DNA of 64,000 nucleotides from Plantago ovata (GCA_028274465.1 CM051458.1:103122855-103186854), one strand, 5' to 3'; positions 11,231-22,631 are shown, counted from the first letter of the stretch. Translations and numbers: made by a program. Notes: generated by a model from the sequence alone, not told the origin.

Positions 11231-11748
11231 CTTTTGACCTATGTTTAAGATCTCGCCGGGTCAACCCGGGTTTCGGTGCCCTTCGCGGGACGAAACCACA
11301 AAAACTCGGGAAAATCTCGGAACCCGGGATTTTTCCGAGTTTTTGGCCGGTTAAACCGGATTGACTCGGGTTTTTTAATTTAAAAAAAAACAAAAAACAA
11401 AAAAAACTTGTTTGAACCTTAAACTTGTTTATTTAGATCATTGTAATGTTTGAAATTTGAACTTGTTTGTTTGGTTTGAATCATTGTAATGTTCTAATGA
11501 TGTACTACTATGAGTTTATGACTTTATTTTGGTTTCTATAAATTTATATGACATTTATGTTTAAATTTTCAATGTCATTTGTTGATAAATAATTAAATAT
11601 GTATAATATTTATTATATATAATTTTACATATTTTTTATATGTTCCGAGACAACTCCAAGATAAATGTCCGAGATAACGCGGGTTGACCCTTCTCAGGAG
11701 GCCGTCCGAGATGGCCTGCAAGACGAGATCTTAAACATAGCTTTTGAC
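11231..11748. mobile_element. 502-bp TIR element with target duplication
   Basis: The body 11239-11740 begins CTATGTTTAAGATCTCG and ends with its perfect 17-bp reverse complement CGAGATCTTAAACATAG. The direct repeat CTTTTGAC flanks it at 11231-11238 and 11741-11748 (8 bp; a ninth base, C, could be counted depending on the exact end). The outer thirds carry ACCCGGGT, GACTCGGG and TCCGAGA motifs, and the centre is AT-rich. No transposase is present. The duplication length fits hAT (8 bp) or Mutator (9 bp). It lies about 190 bp upstream of the leader exon of the UBA2-like gene, possibly within its promoter. Confidence 0.85.
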
Positions 11749-11967
11749 CAAACTCCGTTGCATTTGGGTTAGGGCCTACTAATACGGACCGGACCTTACG
11801 TATTGGCCTACCGAAGGTGAAACAACACGACCCAACCCAACACCATGAATCCAATTATACTACTAATATTCACCAGAGTTGAAAATCATAAATTCATTTC
11901 ACAGCAGAACCCTAATATCCCTTTCTTCATCAGAGGAGCTGAGCTGATCGTTGCTTTTCGTCTCCAG

Positions 11968-12977
11968 GTACAAACTTAGGATGAGTTCACTTTCAATTAC
12001 TGATGAATCTATGAATTTCCTATCGTTCTGCTGTATAATTGACTTGATTTGCTCTTAATCGTTTACCGGAAACTCGTTCGAATTGGCTTGTCTGTTTCTA
12101 CTAATTTTGTGGTATTTAGTCGTTGATTTTCTCTTTCTGAGTCCTTACAGCTTTGAATGAGCCTTAATTTGAATTACTGAATGCTATTTTTCAGTTATCC
12201 TGTGTGTTTGCTTGTGTAGATTCTATATTCAGTAATTTATGTTTATTGGCCGGCTATTGTAGTTTTCTGGACTCAATTTAGTTTTCTCAATTGTCTGCTT
12301 CCCTGTAAGTTCCTTTGATAGTACAGAATATCACGATTATATTGATTACGTGCCTGTTTGCAAAGGCCTGGTTAACAGAATTGAAGCAGAATGAAGGGGA
12401 AGTGTTTGTGTAACCAGTTTCTGATTGTTTTCAGCTTCAACTAACTTGTTGTTTTCGACGATCTATGTACTTGATTCTCATAAAAATCACTTTGAATCTT
12501 TGTTTTCAAACACTCAGCTGATCAATTATAATCAACTTATACTGATACTACTTGATTTAGTCTCTAAATAGTGACTGATACTTCTTCCATGTCAATAATA
12601 ACTCCATAGTTTGCTTTTTTAAGATATACGAAAGTGTGTCAAATGTGAGCGAAATCCTTATTCATCTCTGTCTGATTATCCTGATCCTGTCACCGGCAAT
12701 GTTCCTCAATGAACAATCATACAGAACAATTAATTGTTAGAACCCCATGCTTAGACACTAGAGGCCCTTGGTGGTGAAAGAAGGAAGGGGGGGGGGGGGG
12801 AGGATTTTATAACCTTGGTACAAGTCTTATTTATTTAATGATTTTTTTTCTTCGCGTGGAAATTACATGAATGATTAGTGTCATGTTATTTGGCCCCAGA
12901 ATCACTCTCCTCTGGACTAGGATGTCCAATTATTTATATGGATGTATGACTTTGGATTTTTAACTGACATCATGCAG
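11968..12977 (+). other. 5'UTR intron of the UBA2-like gene
   Basis: A leader exon ending TCTCCAG|GTACAAAC (donor at 11968) joins the acceptor CATGCAG|GTGG (ends 12977), 55 bases before the ATG at 13033. The intron is T-rich with no coding sequence; it contains a G14-like run near 12787-12800. Boundaries come from splice consensus. Confidence 0.6.
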
Positions 12978-13032
12978 GTGGTAGCAAGATTTGTTAGATT
13001 CTGAAGTGAAAATTCTCTGAGAAGTCAAGTCA

Positions 13033-14298
13033 ATGGGAAAAAAACGAAAGGCCCTGGCTTCTGAAAAAAATCCCAAAAAAGAAAAATCCTCTGATGAAGA
13101 AGTAGAATCGGAGGAGGAAGAGGAGATATCACAATCAGAATCAGGGTCGGAATCTGAAGGGGGAGAAGGTGAAGAGTCATCTTCTGATGGAGATGAATCA
13201 AGTGACGAGGAATCGAGGAAAGAAAACCTACGCAACTTGCTGGAACCTTTTGGGAAAGACCAAATCATCAATCTCCTCAAAGAGGCCGCTGCTAAGGACC
13301 CCAAACTCGTTGCTAAGATCATTGAGGCTGCAGATGCTGACCCCACCTGCCGCAAGATATTTGTCCATGGTCTCAGCTGGGACGCCACTGCTGAACAGCT
13401 TATTCAGGCATTCAAGCCCTTTGGCGAAATCGAGGACAGTAAGCTAGTCATGGATAAAATCACTGGAAGAGCCAAGGGCTATGCTTTTGTCCTCTTCAAG
13501 ACTAGCTCTGCTGCCAAGAATGCTCTCAAAGTTCCCCAGAAGCAGATTGGGAACAGAACAGTGTCCTGCCAGCTGGCAGCTGCAGGACCCCCTGGTGGGG
13601 CAGCCGCTGCTGTGGAAGAAGGGAGCCGGAAGATGTATGTGGGAAATGTCGGGGCCCACGTGAATCCAGAGAAGTTGAAAGATTTTTTCCGACGATATGG
13701 AGAGATTGAAGATGCACCAATAGGGTTGGATCATGTTACTAACAAGTTCAAGGGGTTTGCTGTTATTACATATAGGTCCCCAGAAGGGTTTAAAAAGGCA
13801 ATGGAGGAGCCAATTAAGGTGTTTGAGAATTGCCAATTGCATTGCAAGAAGTTTGTGGAGAAGGAAAATAGGAACAATGCAGCAGCAAGCCAGAATAGTG
13901 CTGCTGCTGCAACTCCACCTATTCCTAGCTACGGTGGTTTGGGAATGAACCCGGCACTGTTTGGTGCTAATTTGAATGCCAGTGGGCTTCTGATGCCTCA
14001 GAATCTTGGGATTGGGTTGGCTGGAAATCCCATGCTGGCTGGTGGATATAATCCAGCAAGTTTGATGGCGTCTGGATTGAGTGCACCAATTGCAGGAATG
14101 AATACTAATTATGGGATGAGTGGCATCAGCCCGGGCGTGATGGGAAGTTATGGATCTCAAGCTGCTTTGCAAGGAGTGGGACCTTACCAGAATTCTCAGC
14201 TGGGGCAGATGTCCACAGGCACACCAACAGCCACAGACAGGGCCACACCGAGGGGCGTATCCCCAGTGAAATCCTATACTTCATATTTTCGGCGCTAG
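13033..14298 (+). CDS. UBA2: UBP1-associated protein 2-like RNA-binding protein (two RRMs)
   Basis: A 421-residue, intronless coding region. A basic N-terminus (GKKRK) is followed by an acidic Ser/Glu/Asp-rich stretch (about 19-62) and a helical region. RRM1 lies at about 108-185, with RNP2 KIFVHGLSW and RNP1 KGYAFVLF. RRM2 lies at about 200-277, with RNP2 KMYVGNV and RNP1-like KGFAVITY. The C-terminal third is Gly/Met/Asn/Ala-rich and low-complexity. This architecture matches the plant UBA2a/b/c family. These nuclear proteins bind U-rich 3' UTRs, interact with UBP1, and are linked to ABA and wounding responses. The ATG follows a 5'UTR intron and gives the canonical N-terminus. Which family member it is cannot be told from the sequence alone. 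Confidence 0.9.
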   Translation: MGKKRKALASEKNPKKEKSSDEEVESEEEEEISQSESGSESEGGEGEESSSDGDESSDEESRKENLRNLLEPFGKDQIINLLKEAAAKDPKLVAKIIEAADADPTCRKIFVHGLSWDATAEQLIQAFKPFGEIEDSKLVMDKITGRAKGYAFVLFKTSSAAKNALKVPQKQIGNRTVSCQLAAAGPPGGAAAAVEEGSRKMYVGNVGAHVNPEKLKDFFRRYGEIEDAPIGLDHVTNKFKGFAVITYRSPEGFKKAMEEPIKVFENCQLHCKKFVEKENRNNAAASQNSAAAATPPIPSYGGLGMNPALFGANLNASGLLMPQNLGIGLAGNPMLAGGYNPASLMASGLSAPIAGMNTNYGMSGISPGVMGSYGSQAALQGVGPYQNSQLGQMSTGTPTATDRATPRGVSPVKSYTSYFRR

Positions 14299-15058
14299 GT
14301 TTATGTCATGATCCACATGCAACTTTGGTTTCCTCAAGGCTGGCAGAAGATACTACATGTTGCTTCAGATTTTACTGTATTTGAGCCGTGTAAACATATG
14401 ATTTTTCTTCTTTTCTGCTCAGCTCTCAGTCATATTGTTCCAGTCAACTCTCTTTTACTTGCCATTTTAAGTTCTAAATATCCCTGATTTTAAAGTTCTG
14501 CAAGATTTAGGTTTTCTTCAGTTTATGATCTTGTGTGTCGTAAGTAGTGCCTCGAATGGTTATATAGTGATCGATTAGAATCATGTTAAACCTCTAGATG
14601 TAGCCAGGCCATTTGTTCTCTCAGTTCATGTGAATATGAGTTCAAGCTCAGAAGCCACGGTTGAGCTGTAGAACTAGTGACGGAATTTATGTCGAATGTG
14701 TTTCTTCGTATTTGGTTCGGCGTTGAACTTGGGCATCTTTCATTTATGTTCCAAGTGACAACAGCTTAAAATCGAGACTAGCTAGTATTATTTCTAAAAA
14801 AATAGTGTATTTTCATGGAATCTTTAGGAAATAATACAACTCTAGTCACATAACAGCAGGGGTTAAAAAGATTAGTGTAATATGCTGGCAAACCATCTTT
14901 CTTGCCCTCTTCTGTATGATCAATGAAGCAAACTAGGAAACACAAAAACTAGTCCCCAAATATGGAGGAAACAATATGTAAATCTCTGTATATTACTATC
15001 AGAAAAATATCCTTTTTGGCCTTCTTGTAGGCGCCAGAGCAGTTTAGTCTTGCTTCAA
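14299..15058. other. UBA2-like 3' UTR and spacer to convergent laccase
   Basis: The first few hundred bases should be the UBA2-like 3' UTR and the last 100-200 the laccase 3' UTR; the two genes converge. No other feature was recognised. Confidence 0.5.
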
Positions 15059-17461
15059 TTAGCAAGCCGGTAGATCTGCCGGAGGAGATTCTAGCATTTC
15101 CAGCTCACCAGCACCGTCTTCCACCAAGAACGCCATTGCCAAACCCCATGTGATGTGAACATCCAAATGACAATGCATCAGCCATACTCCTGTTTTTGAC
15201 AGATATACATGTGAGTTAGTTGCAGTCTACAAATATCTCAAGGTAAAGGAAACTTGGATTCATGTATCTGTATACTAGCCTGGATTATCTGCTACAAATC
15301 TGATCACTGACCAACCACCAACAGGTACACTTGCTGTATTACGAAGAGGTGGATCGATGAGGTTGAATTTGGCACTATCTCGAATTGGATTGAAATTCCC
15401 AAACCCTTCAGCAAGTATGAAGAAATCATAACCATGAAGATGAATAGGGTGATTCTCTGCTGTGAAGATGCTAGTTCCCTGCAAAACGAGCTGTACGGTT
15501 TCCCCGAACTTTAACCTGTACAGCTTTGTCCCAGGAACAGGTTGCCACAGTGACCGGCTCTGATTCCCTGTGTAATCAAATTGAACCGGTGGAGTTGCTG
15601 GAAAATCGGTCGTGTAAACGCCAGGAATACCTTGTTGCTTTGCTTGGAGCAAGGAAAAGCTGGATGGCAGTTGGAATGACACATTGTTCATGCTAGCTGT
15701 AAATCTTGTTCCATTTGGACCCTGACATGTACTGCGGCTTGCACCAGGAGGGCAGTTGATAAGGCCTAATCCAACCGTGAAGAACAAGTTATGGTCGATA
15801 TTAGTCGGGACTTCAACTGGCTTTGGGCTTCTGAAGCTACTGGTGAAGGCAGTGGCTGTAGCGGTGTCGTTAAATGCTGGCATTGTCGGCATAACTGGTT
15901 TGATAGAGGCACCTTTGGCTGGGCAAGGGGCAGATTTGTATTCGAGTATGGCTGTGGTGGTAGTGTTGTCGAACGGTGCCCCTTGAGCACTGGCATAGGC
16001 ATGTGCTGCAATGTAGTATCGAGCGGGTGGCTGGTTAGCTGTGATTAGGACATCAGTGGTCTGTCCTGGCCCTAGCATGAGTACTGACGTAGTGAATGGT
16101 TTCACGTACGAGGCATCAGCTCCGACTACTGTGAGCTTGTGATTGGCAACTTTGAAGAATAGTTGTTGATTGAGCCCAGAATTGATGACTCGGATAAGAT
16201 TCGTCTCACCGGAATCTATTGGAACTACCAGTGTATCTGCACAACAGAAAGCAATCCAGTGCTGGTCAGTATCTTTATTATTTGACAGATCTTTGCTGTA
16301 TCATAATAACCTGTTTGTTGACTTGCATTTTGTTGGTTCTTATGCTCACCAAAATCCAACTACTCAGTTAATAGGTGGCTTTAGTTAACAGTTACATGTA
16401 GTTCTGAATCTGTCAACTTTTAGGAAAATGAAACTTTCCAAGGGTGCATTAGCTTTATGTCAAGATCATGAAACCAACCTTTGCTTGAGCAATTATAAAA
16501 ATCACCAGGTTGACCGTTGATGGTGTAAGCATCGGAAACATTAGGTGCTGCTCCTGTTAAGGTGGCTTGTCTAATAACAGTTATGGGATCCGCGTTCCAC
16601 CATTCACCTGATCGTCATTACACAAAGTCATACATAAAAAAAAATCGCAGAAATGTTCGTGTTTGTTTTTCCAGGACAGACAGATAACGGGAGATTAGTT
16701 ACCAAGAAGCAGTGCAGTTTCTCGCTTTGGCTTAGGGAACGGGTATGAGTCCCCGTCTTTAGGACGAATAATAAGAGCTCCATAAACTGTTGCTCTTAGC
16801 CATGAACTGTGTGCATGCCACCAAAGCGTGCCTTCTTGTCCTTGAATCTTGAATCGGTACGTGTAACTTCCTCCAGGTCTGATAGGGCACTGTGTCACGA
16901 ATTCTGGTCCATCTGCCCATCCCGTCCTGATTTGCCTTACACCATGCCTGTTCATTGCCGAAACACAGGATGTTAAAAGAAGGTACAGAGAAAATTGCAC
17001 TTTCATCAGTAAATTGATAAGTATGCAATTACCAGTGAATTGTTGCATTGTACTGAGCTCTATTTACGACGTTGATAACCAAAGAGTCCCCGTTTTGCAC
17101 TTCCAACGTTGGTCCTGGAAACATCCCGTTCACAGTGATTGTGCTTCGTGTTTGACACAGCCTCTTCACTGGCGTCGCTTGTATCTGTTCCATACCACAA
17201 TCACAAATTAGTACATTCCATGTCATTTTAGGAACAAAATCGCCTCTGATCTTGGAGAGCACACGTCTTTGTTTAAAATCGATATACAGAACTTGCTACT
17301 GAAAATAACAAAATTACACGAGAGAACGAGAGAGGGAAGATTTTACGTACAACAAAATCGTGATAGTGAACTCTGGCATGCATTAACGGCATTGCGCTCA
17401 TTGAAAGAAGCAAGAGGCCTAGGAAGACTGAGAAAGAGCTCATTTTGTTGAATGTTTCCAT
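15059..17461 (-). CDS. LAC: Laccase, LAC5/LAC12-like (multicopper oxidase)
   Basis: Six coding exons (minus): 17461-17351, 17184-17033, 16947-16703, 16607-16479, 16236-15280, 15189-15059. They give one frame of 574 residues, the normal laccase size. Residues 1-30 resemble a secretion signal. The four copper-ligand motifs are present: HWHG (across the exon 2/3 junction), [25 protein letters not shown], and [11 protein letters not shown] in the last exon. Internal stretches ([33 protein letters not shown]) and the intron positions fit plant laccases, closest by recall to the LAC5/LAC12 group. Laccases are apoplastic blue-copper oxidases that oxidise monolignols and flavonoids. Intron 5 must use a GC donor. 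An in-frame ATG two codons upstream (17467) could also serve. Confidence 0.93.
15190..15279 (-). other. GC-AG intron in the laccase gene
   Basis: Exon 5 ends ...AATCCAG at 15280 and the next bases are GCTAGTAT. The acceptor is AAAACAG|GAG at 15190/15189. Only the CAG|GCTAGT donor keeps the conserved DNPGVW junction in frame. The nearby GT (TAG|TATAC context) would place a stop. GC-AG introns are a known minor class with an AG|GC donor. Confidence 0.85.
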
Positions 17462-17563
17462 CTTCAAAGGTCTGAGTTTCTGCAGTTTTCCTGTCTAAAA
17501 CAGGTATGGTGAATGTTGATGAGAAAGAGTGAGTGTTTTCTTGTGAAAGAGTGAAAGAAAAGA

Positions 17564-17575
17564 GTTGGTTATATA
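17564..17575 (-). promoter_or_regulatory. Laccase TATA box and AC-like element
   Basis: TATATAA (17575-17569) lies about 110 bp upstream of the ATG on the minus strand. It runs directly into ACCAACT, which fits the MYB46-type secondary-wall element consensus ACC(A/T)A(A/C)(T/C). The AC-like match is short and could be chance. Confidence 0.45.
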
Positions 17576-17599
17576 CAGGAAGAAGATGAGAGAGTAGGG

Positions 17600-18004
17600 T
17601 GGTTTAAAGGTTGGCAGATTAGGTTATGATGATAGTCAGGTTTTAGAGGTAAAAACTCAATTCAACATTATGTAACAGGTTGTTGTATCAAACTGAAGAA
17701 AAACTTCATTTATTCTTGCTTTACAAGTCTGTTTTTATGATGCTGGTTTTCCATATTTTCAAACGACGACTTGTCAACATATGCTTAGTGTGTATATAGG
17801 TTAATGATTTAGTCTTGGTTTAGAGTTTGTTTTATTGGCTTAAAATTTATGAATTATGCTAAATTTAACTAAACTTAATTGAAATTTTTTCAACTAAACA
17901 TGTTTGAACTGATATGATATGAATTAGCGGAATAAAACTAAATTGAAGGTGAAAAAGTAAAGACTTCATCTGGAAAACAGTTTAGTTCGGATTAGCTTAT
18001 ACTC
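17600..18004. other. Laccase upstream region
   Basis: AT-rich sequence upstream of the laccase promoter. No gene or element was recognised. Confidence 0.4.
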
Positions 18005-18143
18005 AACTTCTAGTATATAAGGTTAGACTGAGGTGTCATGACTCTAGAGGTCATAGGTTCAATTCTCGTCAAGCGCGTGATTATTTATAATTTATTACTA
18101 GCTTTGTAATGGTTCGATTATTAAAAAAAACTTTTAGTATATA
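18005..18143 (+). mobile_element. 5'-truncated tRNA-derived SINE
   Basis: The body (about 18020-18130) matches the 3' three quarters of the SINE at 34627: GTTAGACTGAGGTGTCATGA, a B-box-like GGTTCAATTC, a TTATTACTAGCTTTGTAATG stretch and a GGTTCGATTATTA(A)n end. It lacks the A-box. The near-identical direct repeats AACTTCTAGTATATA (18005-18019) and AACTTTTAGTATATA (18129-18143) are the target duplication. This shows retroposition of a 5'-truncated copy. Confidence 0.8.
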
Positions 18144-20145
18144 CTAAACATAAATTTACTTTAATATAGTTTAGTTTAGATTTTTTTTTATACTAGTAGA
18201 AGAATAAAAGTATAAAACATATCCTTTAATTGTTTAAAATGTTCAAGTTGGTGAAAATGAGTCTATTTTATTGGATTTTAAGCCCAGAAAGGAAATGCGA
18301 GATTTGTCATCGACATGCATAACCTTTTTTAGAAACTTTAGCCGTTGCTTGCGTATAATTACTCAGTATGCCTATATTCAAATTTCCCACCAACATCCAG
18401 AAATTCGTGCTTGCTTTTTATATGTTAACGTGTTTTCTACATGCAAAATCTTGGACATGGTCAACTGCAAAGGATTATTTTATTTTTTGATGTTTTTCTT
18501 TTTCGTTTCACACTTTCACTTGCCAGTTGCCATTAAATATGTTCAACTCGGGTAGTTTTTCTTATTGTATATGACAAACTCGATTGATATACATATACTA
18601 CGTACGAATGCGATCAAATCAGATGGTAGAATCTGATAAAATCACTCTAATAACATGATTGAAATAATAAGATTGTTGAAATTAAAATAGGATCATGTAC
18701 TTGATTCAATCATTTGAATAAAAATATTTGATGAAGCGAACTAATAATAATATAAATGCAACATAAATAAATGATTTTATGAGAATTTGTGCATCACTGG
18801 TTTTGAACGTAACTGAATCACATCTGCGAACGAATTTGGCATCTTATTTTTGAGAAACCTAGTTTTGAAAGAACTGATCAATCACATTCTTTGAGAAACC
18901 TAATTTTGGATGAATTTGACATCTTATTCTTATATCGTTTGCACTTTTATGCGCTTCCTATCAAGGGTATATGTATTTTTTTTTTAACGGCAAATATTAC
19001 AACTACTCCTATACTACGTACTGCTATACAACATTTGAAACCACCTTATATCTTCACACCTAAAACCGCTTTATGTCTCCGCCTCTTACGAATTGAACTT
19101 TTTAATCGGGATATCCCACGAATTCTAGTTTCCGCCCTGATTCATGCATGCATATTATCTCATTTGACAATATGCAAACAGGACATATTTCCATGCATAC
19201 AAGAAGATCTCATTAAACAAAGTTAAGGATACATGAGATATTAAGAGACAAGAACGGAAGGATCTAGTTAGTACGTACTTGTTTTAAAGTTGGATGAGTT
19301 TGTTACAGACTTTTATTTTATTGCCAAATGAAACCATATCGATCAATGTTAAACCGTTAATAAGAAAGTACAACAATACCGGGGAATACATGAATCGAAA
19401 ATTGACACAAGAACAACAAATTAATCGATCAGTCGATCACCAACTAATTACTTTAATTTGCTTACTTTTCATTTTTCAATTTCCACACATCTTCTCTAGC
19501 CAGCAGACCCCGATTAATTTATTTGGTGGTTGTAACTTGTAAGTTGATATGAAAATTCGATCAGGTTTCTATTAAGTAAGACGTAAAAACTAAGCCCTGC
19601 ATTAACCTTTTATTTTCGGGATTTTATCAATAGAATCTCCAAGGTAAGAGAGATTGGAGAAATCATATGATAAGTGTAAAATATCCCACGAAAATTGATT
19701 TAGTTGATAAAAGAATTTTTTATTTTTAGTCACTGATTCACATTTCACGGGAGTAGTGTGTCAGAGCATGCCGCACTTATACAATTTAACTTGGTTTACA
19801 ACTTATTTATTTATTTCCTGATGGAAAAAAAATTCCTTTTAGCGAAGCCAAGCTATCGGTTTTACTCAATTAGCGGCTAAGTAATAAGGAGTACAATTCA
19901 TTACTTTTGAGATATGTGGTTAACAAATTTATTGAACTACAAAGTTTGCAAGTCCAAATGTTCAATAACTCACTGTGCTTATATGATGGAATCTTCTTTT
20001 TTAATTCATTTTATTTTTTTCCTTCCCTATGTTCAATTTTTTTTTTTTTTTTTTTTTTTCAATTTGATTGATAATCATACTACTCATTCTGCATAGTAAT
20101 ATCTCAAAATATCTATTATTTACACATTTGGACATGTAGATGACC
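18144..20145. other. 2-kb intergenic region, no gene
   Basis: AT-rich, with several frames of 60-110 codons that show no domain. The stretch AACGGCAAATATTACAACTACT near 18980 recurs near 34060 as AACAGCAAATATTACAACTACT, which suggests a shared old repeat. A T-run occurs near 20038-20059. Nothing else is recognised. Confidence 0.4.
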
Positions 20146-20539
20146 CCCTTTCAGAATTCAGACGTACAATTACACATTTTGTTGGTGCCTGGTTCTAGAT
20201 CTAGGTAGTTCAAGTACAATGGGTGAAGGAGTTCGTAAAAGAAGTTGAAGGCAGGGAGTAGACTTGGGTTCAGGATCATTTGGGTTCAGATATAGATTTG
20301 TCGCGCTTCAGATAGAAGCGAGGTTGAAGAGATTTAGGTGGATTTGAAGAAGTTTAGGTTCAGGTTCGAGTGAGTTTCTGGTTCAGGGGTTTAGGTGTTG
20401 GTTTCGGTTTTGGTTTGGGAGTTTTCGGGTTGTGATGATTGTTAGTCGAGGTCTGGTGTTGTATTTGTAGCATTTCTTATGCTATTTTCTAATTTAATAT
20501 AAAATAAAAAATTTGGCCGATTAAAAAAAAAAAAAAAAA
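20146..20539 (+). mobile_element. Probable non-LTR retroelement 3' end with poly-A
   Basis: The sequence ends TTTCTTATGCTATTTTCTAATTTAATAT ... GGCCGATT followed by a run of about 17 A (20523-20539). This is typical of a plant LINE 3' UTR and tail. The body is G/T-rich with no recognised domain. No target duplication was identified, and the 5' limit is arbitrary. Confidence 0.35.
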
Positions 20540-20569
20540 TAGTCTGCAACCACATCCCACCTTTGTTTG

Positions 20570-21226
20570 TTAACCAGAATCGTTGTCACATTCACGCTTG
20601 CTGGGAGATATAAGGCTATCAACGAAGGCAATTCCACCCATACACCAATAGTCCACACCACCTACAATCAGTTTCTTCGTGGTTCCATCTTTCAAGTCAC
20701 ACTCAACCAAAGCATCCCTATCGGTGTAACACATAAGTTTCTCATCCCCAACCAAACATAGTGGTGCGATCGATAACCCATAGTCATGGCCAGCAATGTG
20801 AATTTTGACCCAAGAATCAGCCACTCCATACTCCTTCATCATCCAAATATCAGTGCCAGCACAACTACCCGGGTTACAATGATGTGTGAAACCAACAGTC
20901 AAGTTGTACACAATCGACAAACACCCACCAATGACAGCAATCCCACTGAAGTCAACATAAGGGAATCTATCAGGGAGATTCCTATCAAACTCAGCAGGAA
21001 TAGGAATCTTGCAAAATACCTCCTTAGCCAAATCGAATGCAGCAATATGACAATAAAAACCAGAATCTCTTTCGCGAATAATCCAATGCACAAACCCATT
21101 AACAAAAACTCCACGATTGTGACCCGAAGGAATAAGCTCATCATACGGATAAATGTTACTATCAAGCCTATTCCAAACACCACTCTTCACAGAAAAGACA
21201 TCAACCAATGTAAGGGGCGGAGGCAT
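20570..21226 (-). pseudogene. F-box protein fragment (F-box-associated domain only)
   Basis: A 218-codon minus-strand frame resembling the C-terminal F-box-associated (FBA) interaction domain of plant F-box proteins. It has a VFSVKSGVWNRLDS start, GVFVNGFVHWI (the G..NG..HW motif), FDLAKEVF...IP, GGCLSIVY, IWMMKEYGVADSWVKI and a GDEKLMCY stretch. In such proteins this domain binds the substrate while the N-terminal F-box docks on SKP1 in an SCF ubiquitin ligase. Here the N-terminus is missing: upstream of 21226 the sequence changes at once to a GGGGCGGAGGCATTAAGGGG / GTAGTGCCGCACTACCCG palindromic repeat and an A-run. The gene is therefore truncated, probably by a transposon, and likely non-functional. 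Confidence 0.7.
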
Positions 21227-22380
21227 TAAGGGGCAGGGTAGTGCCGCACTACCCGAAAAAAAAAAAAAAATTTAGTACTAGTTTTTACTACTTTTTCAAT
21301 GTTTTTGTCTATATTTAATGCTAGTTTTGATATTGCACTACCTTATATTTCAAAATTTCAACTCAACCATAATTTTTATGTGATTTGGTTTCAACCAAAA
21401 CCATAACCTTTCAATCAAAAACCATAATCATAACCTAACCGAATAATATTTACAACTGGTTATGGTTCGGTTTTTAAACCGGTATAATCCATGGTTATGG
21501 TTATAATTAGGTTATCAGTTAACTCCTAATTCTTAAACTTTACTCTTTTTCTATCATCTTCCTCATCGATCTCTCTGCAATCGATTTACCATCCTGGAAA
21601 TTTTGTCATCCATGTATGCAAATAGAACCATCAGCGCATGTCCATACACAAATAGACAGAACAATTGGTGCATGTCTAAGAACTGATATCCTGTTTCGGT
21701 ATTTTTTGTGATTTAGTTAATTAATTGCCCAATTAATTTATATGTTTGAAGGGGACTAATTGTTTGATTCGAGTTTAGAACTTGATAAAAAATCATGGAA
21801 AGGTGAAATTATAGTCGAAAACTCCATTGTTGAACTAATGTGCAAGCTTTGCAGATTTACAGGGACTGAATCGAACTTTTGCAGAAACATTGGGGGCTAT
21901 TTATGGTAAAGAAACAGAAGTTTGGGACCGCTGTTAGAATCTGACAGATTCTCTATTTTATTGCAGCAGGGCCCTACACTGTTTACATTTATAATTTCAG
22001 TCTCCAGGCTTTTGAAACTTCAATTCAATCCACCAATATTAGATTTCTGTGCAATCTGGAAATGTGATAAAAAGCTTCTTCTATTGAGGCATTTTGGATA
22101 CGGTTAAAATTAGAAGGAAGGGAAAAAAAAAAAGAAGAAGAAGTAGCACTGGTTACGATTAAAAATGATAACCAAACCGTAAATAACCATTCAGATCAGA
22201 TCGTTGTAACCGATTAGTTATTGATCGGTTACGGTTACAGTTATGGTTAATAACCGCGACTATATAACCAACTGGTCATTGGTTGGTTATCGGTTGGTTA
22301 TTAGCTTTAACCAACCAATGCCAAGTTTAGCCTAACTCACCAATTAGGATCCTATCCGACCCGCAAACATTGACCGAGTC
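21227..22380. repeat. GGTTA-rich repeat block, probable non-autonomous element
   Basis: Both sides (about 21380-21510 and 22140-22320) are dense in GGTTATGGTT / AACCATAACC and TAACCGAAC-type motifs in both orientations. They flank about 600 bp of AT-rich sequence. Such subterminal arrays are common in plant MITE-like elements. Exact ends and a target duplication were not found. The 21240-21275 part (GTAGTGCCGCACTACCCG then A-run) is a separate element end that truncates the F-box gene. Confidence 0.35.
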
Positions 22381-22629
22381 AAACCTGTAGAAATTATCCA
22401 ATTTGACTTTTTTCGGTCAACAAATTTCAACATTGACCTCCGATTACTCTTAAACTATAATGATAAAATATGTAATCAAATTATATTATAAAAATTTACG
22501 TTTTATATTTTCATAATATGATTTCGTCAAATACGTTATCATTATAGTTTAAAAGTAATCAGGAGTCAAAGTTGAAAATTATTGACAAAAAAAAGTCAAA
22601 GTGGGTAATTTACAGTGGGACGGAGGGAA
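22381..22629. mobile_element. Stowaway-type MITE, left end eroded
   Basis: The right end reads GGGACGGAGGGAA|TA. The left part (CTGTAGAAATTATCCAATTTGAC) is a decayed inverted copy of the right part. The interior CTTAAACTATAATGATAA and its inverse TTATCATTATAGTTTAA mirror each other. It belongs to the same family as the MITE at 34433-34874. Confidence 0.65.
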
Positions 22630-22631
22630 TA

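Noticed and set aside
13444-14172. 242-codon minus-strand frame under the UBA2-like gene
   Set aside because: Antisense shadow of a well-supported RRM protein; no domain of its own.
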